A stretch of 64,000 bases of DNA from Variovorax paradoxus B4 (GTDB taxonomy: Bacteria > Pseudomonadota > Gammaproteobacteria > Burkholderiales > Burkholderiaceae_C). Each line of letters starts with the position of its first letter. Position 1 is the first letter of the stretch. Under the pieces are notes generated by a model. That model saw only the letters and a program-made list of their open reading frames with translations, made no database searches and was not told the origin of the DNA. Location: the NCBI RefSeq assembly GCF_000463015.1, contig NC_022247.1:4774001-4838000 (forward strand), written 5' to 3'. The translations under genes were made by a program, and so were the position numbers. Below are positions 1 to 7,609 of this stretch, one piece after another.

Positions 1-2
1 GC

Positions 3-1160
3 ACCGTGAAGTTCGCCTTCGACCGCGCCGGCAGCGAGAAGAGCACCAACAAGGACAAGCGCACCTTCGCGAACCTGAGCACGCAGGTGGTCGACGACTA
101 CACCGTGGTGATCATCAACAAGGAAATCGATCCCGACCTGCCCTTCGTGCTGGGCCAGGCCACGGCCGTGATCGTCGAGCCCAAGAGCGCCGACGGCAAC
201 GCCACCAAGCCGGTCGGCACCGGCCCCTACAAGCTCGACAGCTGGGCCAAGGGCTCGTCGCTCACGCTGAGCAAGTGGGACGGCTTCCGCAGCCCGGCCA
301 CGGCCAAGATCAACAAGGTCACCTTCCGCTTCATTTCCGACACGGCTGCGCAGGCCGCCGCGCTGATGGCCGGCGACGTCGACGTGTTCACGCGCATCGG
401 CACGCGCGTGGTGCCACAGTTCAAGATGAACCCGCAGTTCCAGGTCATCCTGGCCGGCTCGCGCGCCAAGACCATCCTTTCGATCAACAACAAGAAGAAG
501 CCGCTGGACGACGTGCGCGTGCGCCGCGCCATCCTCGCGGCCATCGACCGCAAGGCCGTGATCGAAGGCGCGGCCGACGGCTTCGGCGTGCCGATCGGCA
601 GCCACTACGTGCCGGGCGCCGCGGGCTATGTCGACACCACGGGCGTCAACCCCTTCGACATCGAAAAGGCCAAGAAGCTGCTGGCCGAGGCCGGCGTGAA
701 GACGCCGCTCGAACTCACCATGACGCTGCCGCCGCCGCCCTATGCGCGCCAGGGTGGCGAGGTGATCGTGGCCCAGCTGGCCAAGATCGGCATCACGGTC
801 AAGGTGCAGAATGTCGAGTGGGCGCAGTGGCTCAGCGGCACCTACGGCAACAAGGACTACGACCTGTCGATCGTCTCGCACGTCGAGCCTTTCGACCTCG
901 GCAACTACGCCAAGCCCGACTACTACTGGGGCTACCAGTCGAAGGCCTTCAACGCGCTGTTCGACAAGATCAGGGCCACGGCCAATGCCGCCGAGCGCAA
1001 CAAGCTGCTCGGCGAAGCGCAGAAGATGCTGGCCGTGGACGCGGCCAACGGCTTCCTCTACCAGCCGCAGTTCCCCACCATCGCGAAGAAGAACGTGAAG
1101 GGCATCTGGAAGGAGAACCCGATCTTCGTGAACGACCTCTCGGCGCTGTCGTGGGGATGA
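3..1160 (+). CDS. ABC transporter substrate-binding protein, family 5 (3' part)
   Basis: This is the C-terminal 385 or so residues of a periplasmic solute-binding protein of the SBP_bac_5 type (dipeptide/oligopeptide/nickel class). The frame is open to the left edge of the window, so the signal peptide and first lobe (roughly 120-150 residues by family length) are missing. Visible family features are the early VKFAFDRA segment, the GTGPYKLDSW motif, the DVRVRRAILAAIDRKAVIEG segment and the closing lobe ending near ALSWG. Its TGA stop overlaps the ATG of the following amidase (ATGA), so the two are probably translationally coupled and the ligand may be an amide or peptide. The ligand itself cannot be read from the sequence. 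Confidence 0.9.
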   Translation, partial: TVKFAFDRAGSEKSTNKDKRTFANLSTQVVDDYTVVIINKEIDPDLPFVLGQATAVIVEPKSADGNATKPVGTGPYKLDSWAKGSSLTLSKWDGFRSPATAKINKVTFRFISDTAAQAAALMAGDVDVFTRIGTRVVPQFKMNPQFQVILAGSRAKTILSINNKKKPLDDVRVRRAILAAIDRKAVIEGAADGFGVPIGSHYVPGAAGYVDTTGVNPFDIEKAKKLLAEAGVKTPLELTMTLPPPPYARQGGEVIVAQLAKIGITVKVQNVEWAQWLSGTYGNKDYDLSIVSHVEPFDLGNYAKPDYYWGYQSKAFNALFDKIRATANAAERNKLLGEAQKMLAVDAANGFLYQPQFPTIAKKNVKGIWKENPIFVNDLSALSWG

Positions 1161-2569
1161 GTGCCGACGTGCCATCCTCGCTGAACGAGCTTTCCGCCCA
1201 GGAACTTTCCGCCGCCTACCGCGACAGGCGCCTGTCCCCTGTCGAAGTCACGCAGGCCGTCATCGCGCAGATCGAGCGCTGGGAGCCGAAGCTGCAGGCC
1301 ACCTGGCTCTTCAGGCCCGAAGCCGCGCTCGAGCAGGCGCGCGCTTCGGAAGCACGCTGGCAGCGCGGCGACGCGCTCGGTCCGCTGGACGGCGTGCCGG
1401 CCACCATCAAGGAGAACATCGCGACCCGCGGCGATCCGATGCCGGCCGGCACGGCCGCCGTCGACCTGAAGCCCGCGGCCGCCGATGCACCGCCCGCCGC
1501 GCGCCTGAAGGAAGCCGGGGCGGTGATCGTGAGCAAGACCACCATGCCGGACTACGGCATGCTGTCTTCGGGCCTCTCGAGCTTTCACACGCTGGCGCGC
1601 AACCCCTGGGACCTGAGCAAGACTCCCGGCGGTTCGAGCGCCGGTGCCGGTGCGGCTGCCGCCGCGGGCTACGGCCCGCTGCACATCGGCACCGACATCG
1701 GCGGCTCGCTGCGTCTGCCCGCGAGCTGGTGTGGCATCTTCACGCTCAAGCCGAGCCTGGGCCGCATTCCGATCGATCCGCCGTACATGGGCCGCGCGGC
1801 CGGCCCCATGACGCGCAGCGTCGGCGATGCCGCGCTGATGATGCAGGTGCTCGCCAAGCCCGATGCGCGCGACAGCATGAGCCTGCCGGCGCAGGACATC
1901 GACTGGGAGAGCTTCGACGTATCGCCCGACCACCTGCGCGGGCTGCGCATCGGCCTGCTGCTCGACGCGGGCTGCGGCCTGGCGGTCGAGCCCGAGATCC
2001 AGGCGGCGGTCGAGCATGCGGCGCGCCTGTTCGAAAAAGCCGGCGCAATCGTCGAACCCATGCAGCCGTTCATGTCGCAAGCCATGCTCGACGGCATGGA
2101 CCATCTGTGGCGCATGCGCTCGCTGGTGGACATGAAGGCCCTGCGCCCCGACCAGCGCGCCAAGGTACTGCCCTACATCCGCGAGTGGGCCGAGAGCGCG
2201 GCCGAGTTCAGCGGCGAGCATGTGTTCCGCGGCTTCAGCCAGTTCCATGCAACACGCGTGGCCACGGTGCAGGCCTGTGCGCGTTTCGACTACGTGATCT
2301 CGCCGGTGTCGCCGAACATGCCCGCGGCCGCGGAGGCGCCTTCGCCGACCAACGATCCGCTGCGGCCGCTGGAGCACATCGGCTTCACGGTGCCGTTCAA
2401 CATGTCGGAACAGCCGGCTTCCTCGGTGAACTGCGGATACTCTGCGAGCGGGCTGCCGATCGGGCTTCAGATTGCAGGGCAGCGCTTCGACGACCTCGGC
2501 GTGCTGCGCGTGTCGCGTGCGTTCGAGCAGATCAGGGAGCCGCAGCGGCCCTGGCCTGCGGCGCATTGA
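1157..2569 (+). CDS. Amidase, amidase-signature family
   Basis: A 470-residue amidase-signature hydrolase expected to cleave a carboxamide. The Ser-cisSer-Lys triad is visible: Lys85 in PATIKEN, the cis-Ser at about 160 in TPGGSSAG, and the nucleophile Ser184 in GTDIGGSLR. The ATG at 1157 overlaps the stop of the binding-protein gene, which fixes the start and indicates coupling with uptake. Length is normal for the family. The substrate is unknown: paralogues range over aryl amides, indoleacetamide, small-chain amides and GatA-like roles, and the catabolic operon context argues against GatA. The stop codon lies only nine bases from the left end of an IS630-family insertion, so any co-transcribed genes further downstream have been separated from it. 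Confidence 0.88.
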   Translation: MSADVPSSLNELSAQELSAAYRDRRLSPVEVTQAVIAQIERWEPKLQATWLFRPEAALEQARASEARWQRGDALGPLDGVPATIKENIATRGDPMPAGTAAVDLKPAAADAPPAARLKEAGAVIVSKTTMPDYGMLSSGLSSFHTLARNPWDLSKTPGGSSAGAGAAAAAGYGPLHIGTDIGGSLRLPASWCGIFTLKPSLGRIPIDPPYMGRAAGPMTRSVGDAALMMQVLAKPDARDSMSLPAQDIDWESFDVSPDHLRGLRIGLLLDAGCGLAVEPEIQAAVEHAARLFEKAGAIVEPMQPFMSQAMLDGMDHLWRMRSLVDMKALRPDQRAKVLPYIREWAESAAEFSGEHVFRGFSQFHATRVATVQACARFDYVISPVSPNMPAAAEAPSPTNDPLRPLEHIGFTVPFNMSEQPASSVNCGYSASGLPIGLQIAGQRFDDLGVLRVSRAFEQIREPQRPWPAAH

Positions 2570-2578
2570 ACGCTACTA

Positions 2579-2595
2579 GTACATTGACACGTAAA
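2579..2595 (+). repeat. IS630 left terminal inverted repeat
   Basis: The left end reads GTACATTGACACGTAAA. Compared with the reverse complement of the right end it matches at 13 of 17 positions, with the block ACACGTAA fully conserved. Weaker similarity (an AAAC block) continues inward for about 15 more bases. Confidence 0.8.
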
Positions 2596-2650
2596 TAACA
2601 AAACATGAATACACTCCATCTATCCCCGTTGGGGTTACGAAGGAGTGCTC

Positions 2651-3766
2651 ATGCGCCAGACCGAACTGCATTTGACCGAGAAGGATCGGGCGATCATCGA
2701 GGAGATTCGACGCAAGGGAATCCATCATTCGCGCGAAGTGAACCGGGCGCATGCGCTGTGGTGCCTGGATCGCGGGATTCCCGAGGCGCAGATCATGGAC
2801 GTTCTGGGGATCGGACGCACCGCGCTGTGGCGCACCCGGTCGGCATACCTGCAAGGGGGCGTCGATCTGGCCGTGTTCGACGTTGCACGCTCGGGTCGGC
2901 CGCGACAGTACGACACCGATGCCGAGGCGCGCGTGACGGCACTGGCATGCTCGGCTGCGCCCGAGGGTCGCCAGCGCTGGACGATCGTCGAACTCGAACG
3001 TGCCGCGCGCCAGGAATTGGGCCTTGGCAACGTCAGTCGGGAAACCGTCCGGCGCATGCTAAAAAAAACGATCTCAAGCCCTGGCGACGGCTGATGTGGT
3101 GCATCGGCACGCTCACCGAAGAGTACCGCTGCCGCATGTACAACCTGCTCAAGCTGTACGCCAAACCGATGTGCGGCGACGAGCCCGTGATCTGCATCGA
3201 CGAGAAGAGTCTGCAACTCGTTGCTCATAGCCGAGAGCCGTTGCCCATGGCGCCGGGCGAGGCGGCCAAGCTGGACTACGAATACGTGCGCAAGGGCACC
3301 ACCAATCTGTTCGTGGCAGTCGAGCCCGAAGGCGGGACAGCGCGTCTTCTCAGGTACCGATCACCGGGGCAAGACAGACTTCGTCGGCTTCGTCCAGGCA
3401 CTTCTCACCGACACTTATGCGACGGCACGCCGCGTTCACCTCGTGCTGGACAACCTGAACATTCACTTCAGGAAATGCTTCGACGATGTGTTGGGAGTGC
3501 GCGCGGCCAACACGCTGTTGCGCCGGGTGTGCTTTCACTACACGCCCAAGCACGCAAGTTGGCTCAACATGGCAGAAATCGAGATCGGCATCCTCACGCG
3601 CCAATGCCTGAACCGCCACCTCCCCAGCCAGCAACTCCTGCGACGCGAAGTCGATGCCTGGCAAGCAGATCGAAACGCGCTGCGCCGAACCATCGAGTGG
3701 AAGTTCACTCGACAGGATGCAGATCACAAGCTCGGTCGTCATTACGTTTCGAAACTTACGTGTTGA
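2651..3766 (+). pseudogene. IS630-family transposase, two frame changes
   Basis: The first part (2651-3094 in the ATG frame) encodes the helix-turn-helix half through SRETVRRMLKK. Homology then continues one frame back after a run of eight A (3061-3068), giving KKNDLKPWRR and on to VAVEPEGG. This fits either a programmed -1 slip, as reported for some IS630 elements, or loss of one A. A second change of frame is needed near 3335-3338, where one extra base lies between the GG and QRVFSGTDHRGK; this one has no slippery run. The DDE catalytic residues are all present when frames are joined: Asp in CIDEKS, Asp in VLDNLNIH, Glu in NMAEIEIG. The stop lies inside the right inverted repeat. The second break suggests a decayed copy unless it is a base-calling error. 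Confidence 0.82.
3061..3068 (+). other. A8 slippery run, candidate -1 frameshift site
   Basis: Eight consecutive A follow ATGCT in the transposase. Zero-frame reading gives LKKTISS and stops at 3094. Re-reading one A gives LKKNDLKPW, which continues the IS630 transposase fold. The expected single-frame sequence would have nine A. Confidence 0.6.
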
Positions 3767-3771
3767 CGTAC
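3755..3771 (-). repeat. IS630 right terminal inverted repeat
   Basis: Read on the minus strand from 3771 the end is GTACGTCAACACGTAAG, matching the left end at 13 of 17 positions. It overlaps the last codons of the transposase. The external TA at 3772-3773 pairs with TA at 2577-2578 as the presumed target duplication. Confidence 0.8.
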
Positions 3772-3784
3772 TAGGACAGCCGCG

Positions 3785-4058
3785 GTTCAGGGCGCGCTCC
3801 CGCCGATAGGGTACCTTGCTCCGCGAATGTCCCCCGGCCTGCGGCCTCCTCCTTTATTTCGCTGCGCAAGGCACCCCATCGGCGAGAGCGTTGGTCAGAG
3901 CGGTTGTTGATCAGCCGGCACAAGCGCTGCCCAGGTGCGCAGGGCATCGGGTACTCCCCGCAGCGAAATCAAGGAGGAGGGGCGTAGCCCCGGGGGACAT
4001 TCGCGGAGGGGAGTACCCGGTGGCCTGTGCACGCGCCCCGAACAACAGCGCCCTGAAC
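3785..4058. repeat. Large imperfect inverted repeat between IS630 and yitT-like gene
   Basis: An outer 11-base arm GTTCAGGGCGC at 3785-3795 is exactly complementary to 4048-4058. Inside lie two inverted copies of a ~68-base unit, 3809-3877 and 3949-4018, sharing blocks such as CTCCGCGAATGTCCCCCGG, CCTCCTCCTT and ATTTCGCTGCG. The right copy is itself bounded by GGGTACTCCCC and GGGGAGTACCC. No open frame in this stretch looks like a gene. It resembles a dispersed non-coding repeat, but copy number elsewhere in the genome cannot be seen here. The whole 291-base gap between the IS and the next gene is occupied by this structure. Confidence 0.75.
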
Positions 4059-4062
4059 AAAC

Positions 4063-4689
4063 TCAAGTCGCAGCGTAGCGCCCCGGCTTGTGGTTGATCC
4101 ACAGAAAAAGCCCCATCACCACCGCAGCCAGCACCGACCACCCCACGCGCTGCGGCGGAATCACGAACAACGCGAGCAGCACCACCGTGCAGTCGATGCC
4201 GATCTGCACCTTGCCGGCGGGCCAGCCGCGCTTTTCCTGCAGGTACAGCGTCAGCACCGTAGCACCGCCCAGGCTCGCGCGATGGCGCGCGAGGAACAGG
4301 CATCCGGTGCCCAGCAGCAGGCCGCCGAGCACCGCCGCGAAGGCCGGGTGCAGCGAATCGATCGAGATGTAGCGCGGCGCCCAGTCGGTCATCACCGACA
4401 GCAGTGCGATCGCCGAGAAAGTCTTGACCGTGAAGGCCCGCCCCATGTGGCGCCATGCGAACCAGTAGAACGGCAGGTTCACCAGGAAGAACACTTTGCC
4501 GAAACTCACGCCGGTGGCGTAGTGCAGGAGAAACGCGACACCGGCCGTGCCGCCCGTGAGCAGGCCTGCCTGGCCGCACAGCATCATGGCAATGGCGACG
4601 AACAGGGTGCCCGAAAAGATGGCCTGCGCGTCGTCGAAGCGGGAGTGACGCAGCAGTTCGGGCCGCGTGGTGGATTGTGGCGCATCCAT
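4063..4689 (-). CDS. YitT family (DUF161) membrane protein
   Basis: A 208-residue integral membrane protein of the YitT/DUF161 type with about five to six hydrophobic segments. Recognisable family blocks are GLLTGGTAGVAFLLHYATG near the first helix, FFLVNLPFYWFAW, and GGLLLGTGCLFLARHRASLGG. It lacks the C-terminal DUF2179 cytoplasmic domain seen in many Firmicutes members, as is usual for short proteobacterial forms. The start at 4689 (MDAPQSTTRP) was chosen because residues further upstream are arginine-rich shadow sequence that overlaps the next gene. Function is unknown; a transport role is only a guess from topology. The stop lies beside the large palindromic repeat. Confidence 0.85.
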   Translation of the reverse strand: MDAPQSTTRPELLRHSRFDDAQAIFSGTLFVAIAMMLCGQAGLLTGGTAGVAFLLHYATGVSFGKVFFLVNLPFYWFAWRHMGRAFTVKTFSAIALLSVMTDWAPRYISIDSLHPAFAAVLGGLLLGTGCLFLARHRASLGGATVLTLYLQEKRGWPAGKVQIGIDCTVVLLALFVIPPQRVGWSVLAAVVMGLFLWINHKPGRYAAT

Positions 4690-4727
4690 GGCAGGCCTGA
4701 CGCAAATCCCGCGCCACCCCGCAGGCG

Positions 4728-5597
4728 TCAGACCAGGTAGGTCGCCAGCATCTCCCGCGCCCGCGTCACGAACTCGGTCTCTCCGCGGCGCGCGGGCAGG
4801 AACTGGAACGCGACCCGGGGCAGGGCCGGCAGTCCGTGCGGCGGTGCGAGCCGAGCGACCCCTTCGCACACCGCCGATTCGTTCAGGCAGGCCACGCCCA
4901 GCCCCGCGGCCAGCGCCGACTGCAATCCCGCCACGCCCGAAGCCACGTGCGCCAGCACATACGGCACCCGGCGCCGCCGCAACAGCGCCACGGTGTACTG
5001 ATGCAGTGAGCAGGTGTCCGGCAAGGCCAGCAGCCGAACCGGCTCACCCCGCGCCAGCCGCATGCCGACCGCGCCGAGCCACACCAGCGATTCGCGCCGG
5101 ATCACCGGTGCCTTTGCGCCTTGCTCCGGCGAAGACGATGTTCCGGCGATATTCATTGCCAGCCCCACGTCGAAATCGCCGTGCGCATAGGCGGCCCGCA
5201 GCGCGTCGCTCTTCATGATGCTCACGTTCAGCCGCACCTGCGGATAGCTCTCGCCGAGGCGCCCCAGCAGCCGCGTGAGATCGCCGGGACGAAAGTAGTC
5301 GGTCACGGCGAGCCGCAATTCGCCCTGCAGCATTTCGCCGTGCAGATCGCGGAACGCCTCGTCGCTGAGCGCGAGGATGCGGCGCGCATAGGCCAGGAGC
5401 CGCGTGCCGGCCTCGGTCGGCGCCACGCCGGCCTTGCTGCGCGTGAGCAGCGACTGCCCTGCCCGCTCCTCGAGCTTGCGTATCTGCTCGCTGACCGACG
5501 ACTGCGACAGGAACACGCGCGGCGCCGCGGCCGTGAGGCTGCCGGCATCGATCACCGCGGCCAGGGTGCGAAGCTGTTCCAGATCGAAGGTCTGCAT
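4728..5597 (-). CDS. LysR family transcriptional regulator
   Basis: A 289-residue LysR-type regulator. The N-terminal winged helix covers about residues 5-65, with SLTAAAPRVFLSQSSVSEQI as recognition region, followed by the linker and an effector-binding domain. It is divergent from a tautomerase gene with 111 bases between the two starts, the classical LysR arrangement, so the tautomerase is the most likely target. A 7-base inverted repeat lies directly upstream of its own start, consistent with autoregulation. The inducer cannot be inferred. Confidence 0.9.
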   Translation of the reverse strand: MQTFDLEQLRTLAAVIDAGSLTAAAPRVFLSQSSVSEQIRKLEERAGQSLLTRSKAGVAPTEAGTRLLAYARRILALSDEAFRDLHGEMLQGELRLAVTDYFRPGDLTRLLGRLGESYPQVRLNVSIMKSDALRAAYAHGDFDVGLAMNIAGTSSSPEQGAKAPVIRRESLVWLGAVGMRLARGEPVRLLALPDTCSLHQYTVALLRRRRVPYVLAHVASGVAGLQSALAAGLGVACLNESAVCEGVARLAPPHGLPALPRVAFQFLPARRGETEFVTRAREMLATYLV

Positions 5598-5602
5598 GGT
5601 TC

Positions 5603-5653
5603 ATCCATCCGGTTTTCCGATGGATTCCATCATATCTTCCTGCTTTTCCGATG
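5603..5653. promoter_or_regulatory. LysR-tautomerase divergent control region with repeats
   Basis: ATCCATC (5603-5609) and GATGGAT (5619-5625) form an inverted repeat with a 9-base spacer. The decamer TTTTCCGATG occurs twice in direct orientation at 5613 and 5644, 31 bases (three helical turns) apart. Both fall in the 111-base gap between the regulator and the tautomerase, where a LysR tetramer would be expected to bind. Confidence 0.5.
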
Positions 5654-5708
5654 CCCCTTGGATTCCCACAATAGCCCATCGTTCACTCATTCCTTCATGG
5701 AGTTCCCT

Positions 5709-6107
5709 ATGCCGCACATCGTTGTCCACCTCTCGGGCGAGCCCGACGCCCAGCTCACACGCAAGACGGTCGACGTGGTCGCCGAACTGACCCAGAGCGT
5801 GCTCGGCAAGCAGCTGCCGGTGATTGCCATCACGGTGCAGTACATCGCCGCCGACACATGGTTCATCGGCGGGCAGTCGCTGGCCTCGCTCGGCAAGTCG
5901 GCCTTCCACCTCGACATCAGCATCACGGACGAAACCAACACCAAGGCGGAAAAGGCGCGCTACCTGCGCGAGGTGCATGCCGCCATGGCGCGGCTGCGGC
6001 CCGACCTGCACGAGGTCTCGTACATCCACGTGATCGACGCCCGCGGCGCGGCCTACGGCTACGGCGGAAAGACGCAGGAATACCGCCACCAGCAAGCGGG
6101 CGTTTGA
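5709..6107 (+). CDS. Tautomerase family protein (4-OT superfamily)
   Basis: A 132-residue member of the tautomerase superfamily. It starts MPHIVVHLSG, so removal of Met leaves the catalytic N-terminal proline. Upstream in-frame methionines were rejected because only this start exposes Pro; GGAG at 5699-5702 provides a ribosome site. The length is about twice the 62-residue 4-oxalocrotonate tautomerase and fits fused or MIF/CHMI-like forms. Central ITDETNTKAEKARYL and the C-terminal YGYGGKTQE segments are distinctive. It probably isomerises a keto-enol intermediate of aromatic or heterocycle breakdown under the divergent LysR regulator; the actual substrate is unknown. Confidence 0.85.
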   Translation: MPHIVVHLSGEPDAQLTRKTVDVVAELTQSVLGKQLPVIAITVQYIAADTWFIGGQSLASLGKSAFHLDISITDETNTKAEKARYLREVHAAMARLRPDLHEVSYIHVIDARGAAYGYGGKTQEYRHQQAGV

Positions 6108-6138
6108 AGCCTGCGGCGGGGCATGGCACCATCCGGCC

Positions 6139-7497
6139 ATGCCCACCGCCACCCTGCACGCCGACAGCTTCGGCAACCCGCTCACGCTCGACGACGCCGC
6201 CAGCCTGCCGCTGGTCGAAGACTTCGTCATGGGTTTCGTGTCGACCGAGGCGCGCGCGGTCAACCTGCTCGCCCTGGCCGGCAGCGACGCGAGCCCGATG
6301 GTGCAGGCCTACTGCGCAACGCTGCATCTCTTCGCCGAATCTCGCGACGCTGCAGCCAATGCACGGCCCTTTCTTGCCAAGGCCCGTGCCGCATCCGAGC
6401 GCGCCACGCCGCGCGAACGGCGCTACATCGCAGCCATCGAGGCCTGGGCCGATGGCGACATCGCCCGGGCCATCGCCCTGCACGCCGAGCAGGCGCGGGA
6501 GCATCCGCGCGACCTCGTATCGGTGAAGCTGGGGCAATACCACTGCTTCAATACCGGTGACTGCCCAGGCATGCTGCGCCTGGCACTCGCCGCGCTGCCG
6601 GCCGCGTCCGACGTGTCCTACGTGCACGGCATGGCGGCCTTCGGCTACGAGCAATGCCATTTGATGCGCGAGGCCGAGGCCAGTGCGCGACGCGCCATCG
6701 GCATGTGCCGCAAGGAGCCGTGGGCGCACCATGCGCTGGCGCATGTGATGCTTACCGAGGGCCGGCTCTCCGAGGGGCTGGCGTTCATGCAGGGCGTGAG
6801 CGACACCTGGAGCGGGCTCAATTCGTTCATGGTCACGCACAACTGGTGGCACGTGGCGCTGTTCCTGATCGAGCTCGGCCGCGACGGCGAAGCGCTCGCG
6901 CTGTACGACCGCGAGGTGTGGGGCGTGGTGAAGGACTATTCGCAGGACCAGATCGGCGCCGTCTCGCTGCTCGCGCGCTTCGAACTCGCGGGCATCGACG
7001 TCGGCACGCGATGGGACGACGTGAGCAGCCATCTGCTGCAGCGCACCGCCGACCATGTGCTGCCGTTCCTCGACCTGCAGTACCTGTATGGCCTGGCGCG
7101 CGCCGGCCGCCCCGAAGCAGATACGCTGCTGCGCAACATCGAGGCCCATGCGCCGCGCGCACCGCTTTCGACGCGCACGGCCTGGGAACACGTGTGCGTG
7201 CCGGCCGCGCGCGGGCTCGCGGCCCACGCGCGCGGCGATTTCGCTTCCGCCATCGAAGAGCTCGGCAGCGCCCTGCCGCGCCTGCTCCAGATCGGCGGCA
7301 GCCATGCGCAGCGCGACCTGTTCGAGCAGCTGTACCTCGATGCGCTCGTGCGCACCGGCAGCCAGGCCACGCTCATGGGCGCACAGGGCATCCTGCAGCA
7401 GCAGCTCAACGGCCAGCCCGAATCGCTGCGCCTGCGGCGCCAGGCCGGCGAGGTCCATGCGCGGCTCGGCCTCGAGCAGCTGGCTTCCCGTCCTTGA
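6139..7497 (+). CDS. TTC38-like tetratricopeptide repeat protein
   Basis: A 452-residue, all-helical protein with no signal peptide. Its architecture matches the bacterial TTC38 family: paired helices such as RRYIAAIEAWADGDIARAI, the conserved centre HNWWHVALFLIELGRDGEAL, and a C-terminal repeat HARLGLEQL. Such proteins are predicted scaffold or carbohydrate-like solenoids with no established biochemical role. No Shine-Dalgarno is visible; a CACCAT hexamer ends six bases before the ATG, a spacing found in several genes of this window. It is flanked by the tautomerase and a secreted aminoacylase, with gaps of 31 and 112 bases, so an operon is uncertain. Confidence 0.82.
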   Translation: MPTATLHADSFGNPLTLDDAASLPLVEDFVMGFVSTEARAVNLLALAGSDASPMVQAYCATLHLFAESRDAAANARPFLAKARAASERATPRERRYIAAIEAWADGDIARAIALHAEQAREHPRDLVSVKLGQYHCFNTGDCPGMLRLALAALPAASDVSYVHGMAAFGYEQCHLMREAEASARRAIGMCRKEPWAHHALAHVMLTEGRLSEGLAFMQGVSDTWSGLNSFMVTHNWWHVALFLIELGRDGEALALYDREVWGVVKDYSQDQIGAVSLLARFELAGIDVGTRWDDVSSHLLQRTADHVLPFLDLQYLYGLARAGRPEADTLLRNIEAHAPRAPLSTRTAWEHVCVPAARGLAAHARGDFASAIEELGSALPRLLQIGGSHAQRDLFEQLYLDALVRTGSQATLMGAQGILQQQLNGQPESLRLRRQAGEVHARLGLEQLASRP

Positions 7498-7609
7498 CGG
7501 GCGAGCGAAGGTCATGCCTTCCGGTCATGGGGCGTGTCGCAAAAGGAATTAACGGACATGCGAGGGCGACTTCTAAACTGCCCGCTCCACATCGCTCCGG
7601 TTCCTTCCC

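Larger units (their letters stand above)
2579..3771 (+). mobile_element. IS630-family insertion sequence
   Basis: A 1,193-base element flanked by CTAG on both sides (2576-2579 and 3771-3774). Its terminal inverted repeats begin GTAC and share ACACGTAA. CTAG targeting with a duplicated TA dinucleotide is the known IS630 signature. If TA is the duplication, the element proper runs from G2579 to C3771. It holds one transposase coding region that needs two frame changes. Its base composition is visibly less GC-rich than the neighbouring genes, consistent with transfer. It sits just after the amidase stop and just before a large palindromic intergenic repeat. Confidence 0.88.

Noticed and set aside
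1058..2566. Long open frame on the minus strand opposite the amidase gene
   Set aside because: High GC keeps antisense frames open. The translation is rich in Arg, His and Gln without family motifs, while the plus-strand amidase has an intact catalytic triad.
1157..2569. Amidase considered as GatA of the tRNA amidotransferase
   Set aside because: It is coupled to a solute-binding protein, has no gatB or gatC nearby, and lacks the GatA-specific surroundings.
3816..4097. Plus-strand open frame in the gap after the IS
   Set aside because: It runs through an inverted repeat and into the opposite gene's end; no recognisable domain, codon use inconsistent with neighbours.
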